From a virus, in IMG/VR virus record IMGVR_UViG_3300046747_000383, positions 1-43,420 of that record: DNA of 43,420 nt; one strand, given 5' to 3'. The position numbers were made by a program, and so were the translations under genes. Positions within the stretch are counted from its first letter, which is position 1. Each line of letters begins with the position of its first letter. The notes under the pieces were generated by a model. It did no database searches. It had not been told where the DNA came from and was given only the letters and a program-made list of their open reading frames with translations. Shown here piece by piece: positions 17,601-25,306 of the stretch.

Positions 17601-20600
17601 AACTACCTTTTTCATGTCCAGATTCCAGAAACGACCACTCGCGTAGCACCGTTGCATATTGCGGGGCAAGAAGTGAGTGCTGCCACTGGGGCAGGCCGTC
17701 TAGTTGAGCCCGTGCGCCCACGTGGACAATATACAAGCGAGCAGTTAGCCAAGGCAGAAATTCCCGAGCCCCGAGGCGTATTAGAGGTAAATCCTTTTCG
17801 TCAGGCCGTGGAACAAGCTGCCGCAGATAGCGGCATAGCGAGACCCAGCCTTATTGATGTGAGCCAACGCCTGAATTTCCCGCGCATCGAAAAGGCGGTC
17901 CCGAGTCTGCGCACCGAACCTTTTGGGGCAAATGTCCTCACACTCAGTGCTGGATTTCAACCAGAGGGCGGGGCAGAGAAGGAATCTATTCGAGACCCCG
18001 CCATTCGCTTGCCGAGCGGACGAGTGGTTACTGCGAATACTCACGAGAACGCTATCCGCAAAGCTGAAGACGCCGGGTTCGACACTTTCTATGACGGCGA
18101 CATGGAGCGAGGTTTTGTTACTAGTCGCGGGAATTTTGTTGACCGTGTTCGGGCTAAAAACATTGCGGTCGATGCCGGACAAGTAAAATCGAGTGCGGAG
18201 CGGTCTCTTGAGTCGTGGAGTTTTTCTAATGCGCGTCAATTTCAACCGGACCCTCTCGGATTTACTTCGACTAAAGGAAAAGAAGTGGGCGAAAAAGAGG
18301 GTCTTTCATTATTTTCCAGTCGCGCGCCTGCACGACAACGACGAGATGGGTCGGTGGGCAAAGCCGGGATTGATTTGGGACTGCGGGACCGCAATGGCGA
18401 CACCGTTGCTGGGATTAGCGCTTACCTAGACCCGGAAACAGATTCTTATGAAATTGGGGCTATCCATGTAGATAAGGGCTATCAGAATAGAGGTATTGGA
18501 GAAGCTCTATATAGAGAATTAGCTAACCGAGTAAAAGGGGAAGCGGATACCCTAACAGGACACATAGTCAACCCAATTGCGGCACAGCTTCGGACTAAAG
18601 TATTTGGGGAGCCAATAGAAGCAAGAACCATAGGCCCGGGAGATGTGCGTACTACATCGAAACTAAATCCAGACGTGCAGTATCAACCGAAGCCCGACGC
18701 AATCGCGGCCCTCAAGCCTGAGGAATTTATGGAGTGGGCTCGCGGGCTCAAGGGGCAAGGGTTTACTCAGGTTGCTTATGACGTGGGCAAGTCCATAGAG
18801 TCCCCGGAACAAGCTGTGTCACTTCGGGACCATTACGATGCCATGCGGGCGGACTCAAGCAAGCTGCTCAAAGAGGGTAACGTTCAGGACGCCATGACGC
18901 GCGCTGCTCAGGCACAGTTCTTCCGAGAGGCATGGGAAGCGGCCACTGGCACCGGGTCTGCGGGAGAGTTTCTAAGAAGGGAGCAACAATTTCAGCCCAG
19001 CGCACGCCCGGATGCCATTCGGTCTGCGGCTATAGTAGATGAAGAAGGTAGAATCTGGACGGGAGCATACCATGGCGATGCCATAGAAAAAATGATGGAC
19101 TCTGGAAAGCCTTATTCTAGCGCCGTGGAACATGGATTTGTGGATAATTCCGGGCGATACTTGAGTCGTGCTGACGCATATAAAAAAGCACTAGAAATTG
19201 GGCAAATTGATAAAACGGAGTATGCCGAACGCGCGGGAACAGAGGCACCATCGCTTGAAACCGATGCTCTTAGAATGGCCCAACAATTCCAACCGGCTCG
19301 CAACGAAGAAGTAAACAAAGTTGCGGAATATTATCTAGGCCACGCTATAGCGCCTGCCGAGCATAAAACTCTCGGTGGGGAGAACGCTAAACGACTCGCA
19401 GACTATTATGAGGCTGCAAGCCACAACCCCAATAATGTAGATGTCCAAAAATCTTATTCCACGTTGGCCAAAGAAACAGAGGCTCAGTATCGAACAATTA
19501 CAGGTGCTGGGTACACCATAGAACCTTTCACTGGCGAGGGCGAGCCATATAAATCATCTGCCGCGCTATTTGACGACATTGAAAATAACAAGCATTTGTT
19601 TTTCTTACCGAGCGACAAAGCAAGTTCCGCAGGAACGGACAATTTAATGATGCGCCCAAGTGGGGTTAGTTTTGATGGAGGGAAAACTCAAGCTCCGGTC
19701 AATGATATTTTTCGAGCAGTGCATGATTTCTTCGGGCACGCTAAGGAACGCTACTCTTTTGGGCCGCAAGGCGAGTTTAATGCGTGGCGCGAACACTCCG
19801 GGATGTATTCCGAAGAGGCGCAAGGGGCTCTCGCAGCCGAAACTCTAGCTCAAAATGCGTGGGTGAATTTTGGTCCACATTTGCGCAGTGTTGAGGGTAA
19901 TATACCAGCCAAAGGAGAATCGGGATATGTCCCCCCGCCTGAGCGACCTTTTGCACCGCAAAAAAATATTGTTGTTCCTGAGGAAACACGGCAATTTCAA
20001 CCCAAAGAAGACTCCGACCTCAAGTTGAATAAACCGAGCGGCGGATTTAGTCGCGCGTGGATACTGCCTAATGGCTCAGTGGTCCAAATTCCGGGGGGAG
20101 AATGGCACCATCAATGGCTGGAAAATAACCCCGAAGTGATGAAGCGCTACGGGATAACTAAACCGGAATCTCCTGAGTGGGCGGAACAAGCCAAAGTCGA
20201 GGCCCTCAAGTCGGGATTCGCGCGCATAAACTACCGGCAGAATTCCGGGACCCTCACCGTGGAAGCACGCGCGCGGGATTGGAAAGGTCTAAAACCAATT
20301 GTGGAAGATGTGGTTGACAAGAACCTGAGTTCCATCGACAATATGGTTGTGCATTTGCTCGATGACTCAGTGGTCCGATTAGTTGACAGCGACAGCGCCA
20401 AGTTTTTCGACATGGACTCGCGGCGCGAAAAAATGGCGAATATCCCCCTCATTACCAAGAGCGAGGCCGGAGTCTCCACGCAAGCTGCTTCAGAGCCCGC
20501 AGCTACTCCGGAGGCGGTGCGCAATTTGGAAACCTATAACCCCAGCGACAAATATTTTAAGGGACAATTCCAGCCTCGCTTGGAGCACCCCGAATTTGAA

Positions 20601-22160
20601 GACCGCCTCAAAGAAGTAATTTCTGGCCAAGCAGGCGGGCACACTTTCAATCCCGATGGTTCGGTCTGGACACAGCCCGAGGGCAAACCCTCAGACATCG
20701 TGACTCTCGCGAGCGTGAACGTTCCAGCGAAAGACGTAACCCGAGAAAACATCCTCAAAGCACTCGGGCCATATTCCGACCTACTCGACGAGCCCGGGAT
20801 TAAGGCTGGCGTATTTTCATTTAGTAAGGGCGGCAAGCCGACCGTGAGTATTGACCTGAACGCCGTGGTGCCGAAGAAGTTTCGCGAGAACTCGAAGGCG
20901 TTTGCTCGGGCGAATGACCAAGTGGCAATTTGGGATGCCGATGCAGGTGAGGATGTTCCGACGGGAGGGAAGGGGGACACCAAGCTGCGCTCACTCGGAG
21001 AAATAACGGATGCGCTACCGAACCTGCTTCGCGGAAAGCCCGTCGATGTGCCGGAGATACTGCGGCAGAACCGAGAAGGTGACGCCGGGGCTGAAATGGA
21101 GTTGCCCGGGTTCGGAAAACGCACCCTGAGTACCAAAGAACTTAGTGGCATGACGAAAAAAGCCATTGCCGATTATTACCCGGAAAGCGTAATCCCCGCA
21201 CGCCGTGACGAGAGTATCCCGAGCGCAATTACGGAATCTCCTCTGTATAAAAAAGCGGGCAGCGAGGCCGCAGCCGTAGATGCTTTTGCCCGTAAGCTAG
21301 TAGAGTTTGCCAAAGAATATCAGGATGACCCTCGATATAAATCCGGTCAGCGATGGTATAGTGAATTCACCCCAATGTTGAAAAAAACTTTTGGTGCTGA
21401 TGCCCCAATTTTCGCGGAGCTACTCGCTTCGACCAGCCCCCAAAATGCGCCGGAGTCGAATTTCGCTTATGCCGTGGATGCCCTCGAAGGTTTCAAGTCC
21501 GGGCGTTTTAATAAAATTGTGGCCAAGTTCAATGAAGGCATGGACAAGCTCAATTCCGGTGCGTGGGAGAAGTCCGCTTCGGAAGGGCAGACCCCCGCAG
21601 CGTGGCTCGAAAATTGGGTAGAAAAAAACGATTTGTGGCCGCGCCAAAGCAACGGGCAGAAGTATGGCATCTCTTCGGGAGGCGTGCTTCAAGTGTTAGC
21701 ACGCCGATGGCTAACTGAGGCTCGCGGGCCGAAGACCCTCAATTTTGTTAAGAACTTACTTGGAACCGGGCATGAGGCCACAATAGATTTGTGGGCGGAC
21801 AGAACCATGCGGCGTCTCGGGTATTCAGGTCTCGTTGACCGTTGGCGGATATTGCCCAAAAACGCAACGGGCGTGAGTGAGGCCGATTTCGCTTTTTCGC
21901 AAAAGGCTTTTCGAGCCGCCGCTAAACAACTCGGGATGCGGGCTGATAGCCTTCAGGGAGCGCTCTGGTTTGCGGAAAAGTCTTTGTGGGCGAACGAGGG
22001 GTGGAGTCGTCTCAATCTCGGGGATTACCGGGCTGAGGTTCCCAAGACCGAAGCTCTGCGGGCCGGAGTGCGGGAACGTATGCTTCGGCAAAAGGCATCG
22101 ACCAAGCCTGCCAAAGCGGAGCAACAAGAATTATTAGTGGAGCCAAGATATGAAAAATAA
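14685..22160 (+). CDS. Giant polyvalent internal virion protein (2491 aa)
   Basis: This very large protein replaces the gp16-type ejection protein. The N-terminus holds degenerate repeats (PPTPEDIAASTP, PPSAEDIAASTP, PPSPEEVKASE) near residues 37-80. Residues ~300-490 are Ala/Gly-rich and hydrophobic. Near 608-626 is GGSTAVGEEMGHVLERILP, like a zinc-protease HExxHxxE with the first His replaced by Glu. A GNAT-like domain lies near 1240-1310 (IGAIHVDKGYQNRGIGEALY). Two related domains at ~1100-1180 and ~1440-1520 both end in a GFV-x-x-x-G motif and GQ. Residues ~1670-1740 carry FRAVHDFFGHAKERYSFGPQ followed by AWREHSGMYSEEAQ, a conserved phage module with His/Glu spacing suggesting metal binding. 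Residues ~2190-2460 form another conserved module (ASTSPQNAPESN, TGHEATIDLWADRTMRRLGY). Q[FY]QP motifs separate these parts. It is probably ejected with DNA, with its domains acting inside the host. Confidence 0.75.
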   Translation: MPENFNFLPGETQSPGTQLLGEVARDKLTAAGVDLRPPPTPEDIAASTPSYADTPPSAEDIAASTPVTDFRDTPPSPEEVKASEKFFSADDVKRTAVSELMRDKEFSPVAFAIQNPDALADPKVMDNLREVVRYHKIQGVTGADVVEGLTQIPHAIGWLAKAALARAENFWDMTPGPGPRTDTSKKAQGETAAAMESAAFGVGTMARGAAQKWLHANPIGRLTGGNAQALWENLPPGEIDKEFFHDIATAKQASIISTGHGELSKASTTELEKQGIYLDPQKVELLSLTDPLAFAAFGEGFRIINAATGAVLGTAATLPLAQAAARAIRPGAEALKKGGEVISQGTRNFSEGAVKQLLGQSARAGGAITSAAGKAVGHAGPTAAVVELAQGEMGKAAMALGGSIAGPLLKKGGEALSATGRNILAGGSELPRRIVDLGSAGATALADIGKGATIGTGIAGVTSESPEETKGLVSYGGAFAVAPGVKGALSKVVSGEMVTPRGEFAPRVSLSYGENPALDKVTADTLKSMPEEKASAINFARELGRKFGARIYAYSTPEQGAQIIADAYAKSGRPMSADEVEHASRQNGFTVDLRGPDGKPQPVIFLNGGSTAVGEEMGHVLERILPPEFNQKMDAATRAQFSDEQWDQIGKDYTQHLEGRKLTPEENWRDVLSKRAGTSSPDTYMMRENRAANFDTLFQNRGAEIGTPEDLYRRIVGAIGRSAEATGVPLVEGKDAYGRPLSLRSMKSSEKALSEVAGPETVEPISKTAKPDILNKANEWLNTKSTAEPEQTQAARDILSATQAGRGIRVLYWDAPTKVGTGGQVTSVRPERRAEIEKARGDENKDRQLVEKEFFPYRVDITSKGPQFVGWSPDNLDANIEKYAEWHAQMIREGKTTPTIPYDVDAQSGRFTAAGRAQLMADVNTFVRNQMSGFTGSGKPIVVPRETAERGFFTPEQKGTPAPLDQNRADLINYLFHVQIPETTTRVAPLHIAGQEVSAATGAGRLVEPVRPRGQYTSEQLAKAEIPEPRGVLEVNPFRQAVEQAAADSGIARPSLIDVSQRLNFPRIEKAVPSLRTEPFGANVLTLSAGFQPEGGAEKESIRDPAIRLPSGRVVTANTHENAIRKAEDAGFDTFYDGDMERGFVTSRGNFVDRVRAKNIAVDAGQVKSSAERSLESWSFSNARQFQPDPLGFTSTKGKEVGEKEGLSLFSSRAPARQRRDGSVGKAGIDLGLRDRNGDTVAGISAYLDPETDSYEIGAIHVDKGYQNRGIGEALYRELANRVKGEADTLTGHIVNPIAAQLRTKVFGEPIEARTIGPGDVRTTSKLNPDVQYQPKPDAIAALKPEEFMEWARGLKGQGFTQVAYDVGKSIESPEQAVSLRDHYDAMRADSSKLLKEGNVQDAMTRAAQAQFFREAWEAATGTGSAGEFLRREQQFQPSARPDAIRSAAIVDEEGRIWTGAYHGDAIEKMMDSGKPYSSAVEHGFVDNSGRYLSRADAYKKALEIGQIDKTEYAERAGTEAPSLETDALRMAQQFQPARNEEVNKVAEYYLGHAIAPAEHKTLGGENAKRLADYYEAASHNPNNVDVQKSYSTLAKETEAQYRTITGAGYTIEPFTGEGEPYKSSAALFDDIENNKHLFFLPSDKASSAGTDNLMMRPSGVSFDGGKTQAPVNDIFRAVHDFFGHAKERYSFGPQGEFNAWREHSGMYSEEAQGALAAETLAQNAWVNFGPHLRSVEGNIPAKGESGYVPPPERPFAPQKNIVVPEETRQFQPKEDSDLKLNKPSGGFSRAWILPNGSVVQIPGGEWHHQWLENNPEVMKRYGITKPESPEWAEQAKVEALKSGFARINYRQNSGTLTVEARARDWKGLKPIVEDVVDKNLSSIDNMVVHLLDDSVVRLVDSDSAKFFDMDSRREKMANIPLITKSEAGVSTQAASEPAATPEAVRNLETYNPSDKYFKGQFQPRLEHPEFEDRLKEVISGQAGGHTFNPDGSVWTQPEGKPSDIVTLASVNVPAKDVTRENILKALGPYSDLLDEPGIKAGVFSFSKGGKPTVSIDLNAVVPKKFRENSKAFARANDQVAIWDADAGEDVPTGGKGDTKLRSLGEITDALPNLLRGKPVDVPEILRQNREGDAGAEMELPGFGKRTLSTKELSGMTKKAIADYYPESVIPARRDESIPSAITESPLYKKAGSEAAAVDAFARKLVEFAKEYQDDPRYKSGQRWYSEFTPMLKKTFGADAPIFAELLASTSPQNAPESNFAYAVDALEGFKSGRFNKIVAKFNEGMDKLNSGAWEKSASEGQTPAAWLENWVEKNDLWPRQSNGQKYGISSGGVLQVLARRWLTEARGPKTLNFVKNLLGTGHEATIDLWADRTMRRLGYSGLVDRWRILPKNATGVSEADFAFSQKAFRAAAKQLGMRADSLQGALWFAEKSLWANEGWSRLNLGDYRAEVPKTEALRAGVRERMLRQKASTKPAKAEQQELLVEPRYEK

Positions 22161-22314
22161 GATTGATACTGAAGAACTAGCGCAAGCCGCACGAGCCGCC
22201 TATTTCGATGACCAATGGAATGAGTTTTGGTCCGAATTTGAAGCCGCCGCGCAGGGGCGGGAAGACAAAAATAAAGCTCTCGCGGAACCCCGGAACCTAA
22301 ACACTATTTATTGA
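22150..22314 (+). CDS. Small acidic/helical protein (54 aa)
   Basis: ATG 22150 lies inside the end of the giant gene and has a good ribosome binding site (GGAG 7 nt upstream). The frame runs to TGA 22312-22314 and fills the gap before the next gene. The product begins MKNKIDTEELAQAARAAYFD and continues DQWNEFWSEFEAAAQGRED, an amphipathic, aromatic-rich helix. No family is recognised. Its last codons (AAC ACT ATT TAT TGA) are also the ACACTATTTAT element of the following gene. Clean fit between neighbours supports a real gene. Confidence 0.6.
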   Translation: MKNKIDTEELAQAARAAYFDDQWNEFWSEFEAAAQGREDKNKALAEPRNLNTIY

Positions 22315-22315
22315 T
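22300..22315 (+). promoter_or_regulatory. Junction element AACACTATTTATTGAT before start at 22316
   Basis: AACACTATTTAT spans the last codons and stop of the 54-residue gene, with TATTTA at 22305-22310 placed 5 nt before ATG 22316. No Shine-Dalgarno is visible for that start. The match and spacing equal those at 10221 and 14670. Confidence 0.5.
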
Positions 22316-22969
22316 ATGGATAACCTTGTTGAACCAAGAGACGCGAGCGCAACACCGGAAATGGCGACACCAGCGCCCGATATGAGCGCCGCCAATGCCG
22401 CCCAACCGTCAGCTTCAGAGGCACCTCCAAGCCTTCCTGAGACATTACTCAAGATTCCGGCCATTCAGGGGCTTATGGCTGGCACGCCGCCTGCCGTGAG
22501 CGCGCCGATTAAGGAATTTAGCAAGCGGGGGGACGCAAAACTTCTCATTGAGAATAAGGACCTGCTATTACAAGCCGGATTCAATTTATACCGAAGTTTG
22601 AATGGGGAAACCGGAGTACTTTATAACACGCTCCATATTCACGGGGACGCCCTAAAACAGGCCGATGCCGCAGGGCAACTTAGGGCCATTGCCCCATCCT
22701 TTGACGAAATCAACCATAAGCTCGGAAAAGCGGGAGTGCAACATCCGATATTCAATGCACAGGTGCCCGCAGGACCGGTTGCGCCGCCAATTATGACCCC
22801 GCCTCAAGGAAACGCCATGCCGATGCCCGCAGTGAGTGTAGCAAGCACGCCAGCGCCACGCAAGGCGGTTCAGGCCAAGATGGCGAGCCTCGCTCCCACG
22901 GCACCGACTGCGGGTGCGGTGCCGGGGCAAGGTGCCCTCCTCCGGTCCATTTTAAAACCCGTCGTTTAA
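22316..22969 (+). CDS. Pro/Ala-rich putative virion protein (217 aa)
   Basis: The last plus-strand gene. N-terminal ~50 residues are low-complexity Ala/Pro/Ser. Residues ~55-145 look like a compact domain (LLKIPAIQGLMAGTPPAVSA, RGDAKLLIENKDLLLQAGFN, LYNTLHIHGDALKQADAAGQ, PSFDEINHKLGKAGVQHPIF). The C-terminus is again Pro/Ala-rich and ends ALLRSILKPVV. No family is recognised; it may be a minor virion or scaffold-like protein by context. Its TAA (22967-22969) shares the TTTAAA palindrome with the TAA of the convergent minus-strand gene. Confidence 0.6.
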   Translation: MDNLVEPRDASATPEMATPAPDMSAANAAQPSASEAPPSLPETLLKIPAIQGLMAGTPPAVSAPIKEFSKRGDAKLLIENKDLLLQAGFNLYRSLNGETGVLYNTLHIHGDALKQADAAGQLRAIAPSFDEINHKLGKAGVQHPIFNAQVPAGPVAPPIMTPPQGNAMPMPAVSVASTPAPRKAVQAKMASLAPTAPTAGAVPGQGALLRSILKPVV

Positions 22970-22971
22970 AC
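22964..22971. other. GTTTAAAC palindrome holding both convergent stop codons
   Basis: This 8-bp palindrome contains the TAA of the last plus-strand gene (22967-22969) and, on the other strand, the TAA of the first convergent gene (22968-22966). There is no hairpin terminator between the two blocks. Six other GTTTAAAC copies occur at 4871, 14481, 28716, 32455, 34442 and 42497. Confidence 0.85.
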
Positions 22972-23460
22972 GTGTTCCGATTTGAGGCGGCGAAGGACAG
23001 CCGCTTTTCCTGAGGCACCGCAATTTTGGTCCATCCAGCGCGCCCAATCCAGCTTACTAAGGCGAGCGCCGGTTTTTCGGTCAGAATACCCCATAGGGTG
23101 CGGGAGAGACGCCAGTTCGTTTTGGCGGTCGAAAATAAATTTGTTCAATTCTGCGGCGACAGCGGTATCTTTTTCCCGCTTTGCGGCGCGTTTTCGTTCC
23201 TTAACAAGCGAGTCGGTTTGACGGCGTATTCCGGCGTCCCCAGCTTTGTTGATGCAATCACAACCAACTTTACTTCGCTTCCCGTCTGCACTAACAATAT
23301 GGAATTCGTATCGAATGCTGGTAGAACAGTAGTCACAAGACCCCCCGGGCTTAGTGCTGCCGGGAACTCCCGGTATGGAGAATAAATTCTCACTTATTCC
23401 CGTAACTTTAAATGGCGCTTTTCCGAGTCCTGCTTTTTCAAAAATGTGAATCTCATTCAT
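22966..23460 (-). CDS. Zinc-ribbon phage protein of unknown function (164 aa)
   Basis: The N-terminal part carries a two-pair cysteine site: GGSCDYCSTSIRYEFHIVS, then GKRSKVGCDCINKAGD, giving C-x2-C... C-x-C near residues 42-70. A basic helical stretch follows (VKERKRAAKREKDTAVAAEL), and the C-terminus has LSKLDWARWMDQNCGASGKA. Small proteins with this Cys pattern are frequent in phages and presumably bind nucleic acid; a precise role is not known to me. It is the most distal gene of the minus block and may have its own promoter at 23467-23494. The start is ATG 23460. Confidence 0.65.
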   Translation of the reverse strand: MNEIHIFEKAGLGKAPFKVTGISENLFSIPGVPGSTKPGGSCDYCSTSIRYEFHIVSADGKRSKVGCDCINKAGDAGIRRQTDSLVKERKRAAKREKDTAVAAELNKFIFDRQNELASLPHPMGYSDRKTGARLSKLDWARWMDQNCGASGKAAVLRRLKSEHV

Positions 23461-23466
23461 GCCCCT

Positions 23467-23494
23467 AATATAACACGCTATTTAAACTGCGCAA
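23467..23494 (-). promoter_or_regulatory. Putative sigma-70-type promoter for the zinc-ribbon gene
   Basis: On the minus strand TTGCGC (23494-23489) and TATATT (23472-23467) are separated by 16 bp. The predicted +1 falls at about 23460, the first base of the start codon, so the message would be leaderless. Neither box is perfect. It lies directly after the hairpin that follows the metallophosphoesterase gene. Confidence 0.4.
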
Positions 23495-23513
23495 GTGAAA
23501 TCTTACAGGTAAA

Positions 23514-23536
23514 TAAGTAGGGGATTCCCCTATTTA
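23514..23536 (-). terminator. Hairpin at the end of the metallophosphoesterase gene
   Basis: A 10-bp stem (23514-23523 with 23527-23536, one G-U pair) and a 3-nt loop enclose the TAG stop of the gene ending at 23530. The core is TAGGGG-ATT-CCCCTA. The following minus-strand sequence is only mildly T-rich, so it may be an intrinsic terminator of low efficiency or a 3'-end stabiliser. The loop side shares GTAGGGGATT with the hairpin at 34475-34497. Confidence 0.5.
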
Positions 23537-24780
23537 CAAGCGAATGCTCCGGGCAATTCATATCCGTGCGGAGTAGCGTCCCCGAGGTCGAGCCTCAAGT
23601 CATACGTCGCGCTCCGACCAAACTTCGGGTGCATGAGCCAAAACTTCTGAATTGGGAAGCTGCTGTTGAAATATTCCCCGAGGGCATAGCCGTCGATGCC
23701 CGGGAACGCCCCGTTCACAATTATTTCTCCCTTAGCATGCGGTATGCTAATTGGCCTATGTAGGTGCCCCACGCAGTAATAGGCTGGGGTGTCTCGTCCA
23801 GCACGGGTAAATAGCTGTGTGGTAGTCGATACCATGCGGCCCATCGAGTGTGCTGGCAGTCCGAGGGCTTTGTCGCCCCCGCGCAGGTTGTCACCGTGCC
23901 CGCAGTAGAACGGAAATCCCTGCACCTCGAACGTGGCGAAAGGTTGGTCGTTAAGCTCCCACTGTATTCCTGAAATATCGCGTGTGAGGGCTTGCACATA
24001 GAGATAAAGAAGCATGTCATAATTCGAGTTTCTGTTCTTGGTCGGCATTTTGTGCTGGTGCTGCCAGCGAGTATGATTTCCCACGCAGGCGTGAATTCGT
24101 ATCGGGGCAATCACACTAAGGTTGCGCAAAAATTGCGCTAAGGCATGTCCCCCAGAATAAAATTGGGTCAGCAGAGTGTTAGCCTGCCCGCACTCCGCAG
24201 AATGCGTCAGAGCGCCGTCGAGCATGTCCCCGAGCATCGGAATGACCAGTTCAGGTATCGGCGTGCTGGTATGGTCCTCCAGAATACTGAACACAGAACG
24301 CTCAAGCCGTTTGAGCCGCCTAAGAAAAACCTCGAAATTGTAATTCCCCATACCGAGGGTTTGCTCCGGGTGAACCACGGAACCGATGTGGGTATCACTT
24401 AGTAACAACACCGCGCTCTGGCCAGTAGCATGCTTATCCGACTTGAAAAGCTTGGAGCTATCGAACTCCGGGGGATGATACGAAATCGGGGCCATACTAA
24501 GGACCTGCTCCGCGAGCATTTCCTCTGCGATTCGGGACTGCTTAGTCTTGGTCAACTCCCGCTCAAGCTCTGCGGCCTTGCGTTTCCAAAATTCCGCAAC
24601 GTCAGACAGCGGCTCTGCGGCAGGTGCTTTAGCCCCGATAGACCAAAGCTTAGTCGAGACTGAGCGAACTGTCCGACCCAGCCGAGTCGCTATGTCCCCG
24701 TCGCTTACGCCTGCATTTTTTAGGTTGCGTAGGTCCCTCAGTTCCGATTCCGTCCACGGTTTGCTGTTTTGATTTTTCAT
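23530..24780 (-). CDS. Metallophosphoesterase with N-terminal Myb/SANT-like DNA-binding domain
   Basis: A 416-residue protein starting at ATG 24780 (MKNQNSKPWTESEL). Residues ~8-50 form a Myb/SANT-like helix-turn-helix (KPWTESELRDLRNLKNAGVS, then DGDIATRLGRTVRSVSTKL). A coiled segment follows, then a calcineurin-like phosphoesterase: SDTHIGS near 131, GDMLDG near 186, GNHTRW near 232, CGHGDN near 295 and GHLHRP near 338. These supply the two-metal site used by Mre11/SbcD-type nucleases and other phosphodiesterases. DNA end processing or repair is inferred from the DNA-binding domain and the neighbouring resolvase. The upstream gene's C-terminus overlaps this gene by 131 bp in another frame, unusually long here, but a later start would destroy the SANT-like domain. 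Confidence 0.8.
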   Translation of the reverse strand: MKNQNSKPWTESELRDLRNLKNAGVSDGDIATRLGRTVRSVSTKLWSIGAKAPAAEPLSDVAEFWKRKAAELERELTKTKQSRIAEEMLAEQVLSMAPISYHPPEFDSSKLFKSDKHATGQSAVLLLSDTHIGSVVHPEQTLGMGNYNFEVFLRRLKRLERSVFSILEDHTSTPIPELVIPMLGDMLDGALTHSAECGQANTLLTQFYSGGHALAQFLRNLSVIAPIRIHACVGNHTRWQHQHKMPTKNRNSNYDMLLYLYVQALTRDISGIQWELNDQPFATFEVQGFPFYCGHGDNLRGGDKALGLPAHSMGRMVSTTTQLFTRAGRDTPAYYCVGHLHRPISIPHAKGEIIVNGAFPGIDGYALGEYFNSSFPIQKFWLMHPKFGRSATYDLRLDLGDATPHGYELPGAFACK

Positions 24781-25306
24781 TTTTATCTGTTTCAATAATC
24801 GCTGCCACTTTGTCATTGACTTGGCCCCGGAACATATCATCAAAGGCCGCAATCGCGTCCGCAGGGCAGTCCCCGAGTCCGACGAGAGCGTTGTCAATAT
24901 CGTTCATGTTACCCGAAATTGCAAGCCATTTTCCATTAGTTAGCCGCACAAGTTGGGGCTTGTATTTATTGTGCGCAGAACTTGCTTCAGCGTACGCCGC
25001 ACGCTGTTCCTGAATAAGTTTTGTGTTCTCGTCGTACATGCTCTGCATGGTTGCACTCAGGGCTACGTAGTCGGCTACATTCCAGCGAGAATTATCTCCC
25101 ATTATGGCATCGAGTCGAGTGCAAGCATTTATGATACTCAGTTCCACCGCAGTTTTGACTCCTCCGTCGAGGGGACCTCCACTGAGTTCTGGCACCTCCC
25201 GGACAGACTGCGTGAGGACCGCTATGGTCTGAAGCAGGTTATTTATCTGCACTGAACTTGCATTTTCCTTGTTCGGATTTACGACGGAAAAATTGTTATT
25301 GCTCAT
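24650..25306 (-). CDS. Hypothetical protein with basic C-terminus (218 aa)
   Basis: The start is ATG 25306 (MSNNNFSVVN), with an AAGGAAAAGG ribosome binding site and an ATGA overlap with the resolvase gene. The N-terminal two-thirds is helical (LLQTIAVLTQSVREVPELSG, YVALSATMQSMYDENTKLIQ, EQRAAYAEASSAHNKYKP), followed by PQLVRLTNGKWLAISGNMND. The last ~40 residues are Lys/Arg/Ser-rich (KKCRRKRRGHSDSAGSD) and overlap the next gene. No family is recognised. Its place between resolvase and metallophosphoesterase genes suggests a recombination or DNA-handling accessory. Confidence 0.65.
   Translation of the reverse strand: MSNNNFSVVNPNKENASSVQINNLLQTIAVLTQSVREVPELSGGPLDGGVKTAVELSIINACTRLDAIMGDNSRWNVADYVALSATMQSMYDENTKLIQEQRAAYAEASSAHNKYKPQLVRLTNGKWLAISGNMNDIDNALVGLGDCPADAIAAFDDMFRGQVNDKVAAIIETDKNEKSKQQTVDGIGTEGPTQPKKCRRKRRGHSDSAGSDSSLSLD

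Noticed and set aside
23472-23487. AACACGCTATTTAAAC on the plus strand as another junction element
   Set aside because: It has a two-base insertion, no plus-strand gene follows, and a minus-strand sigma-70-type promoter explains the site better.
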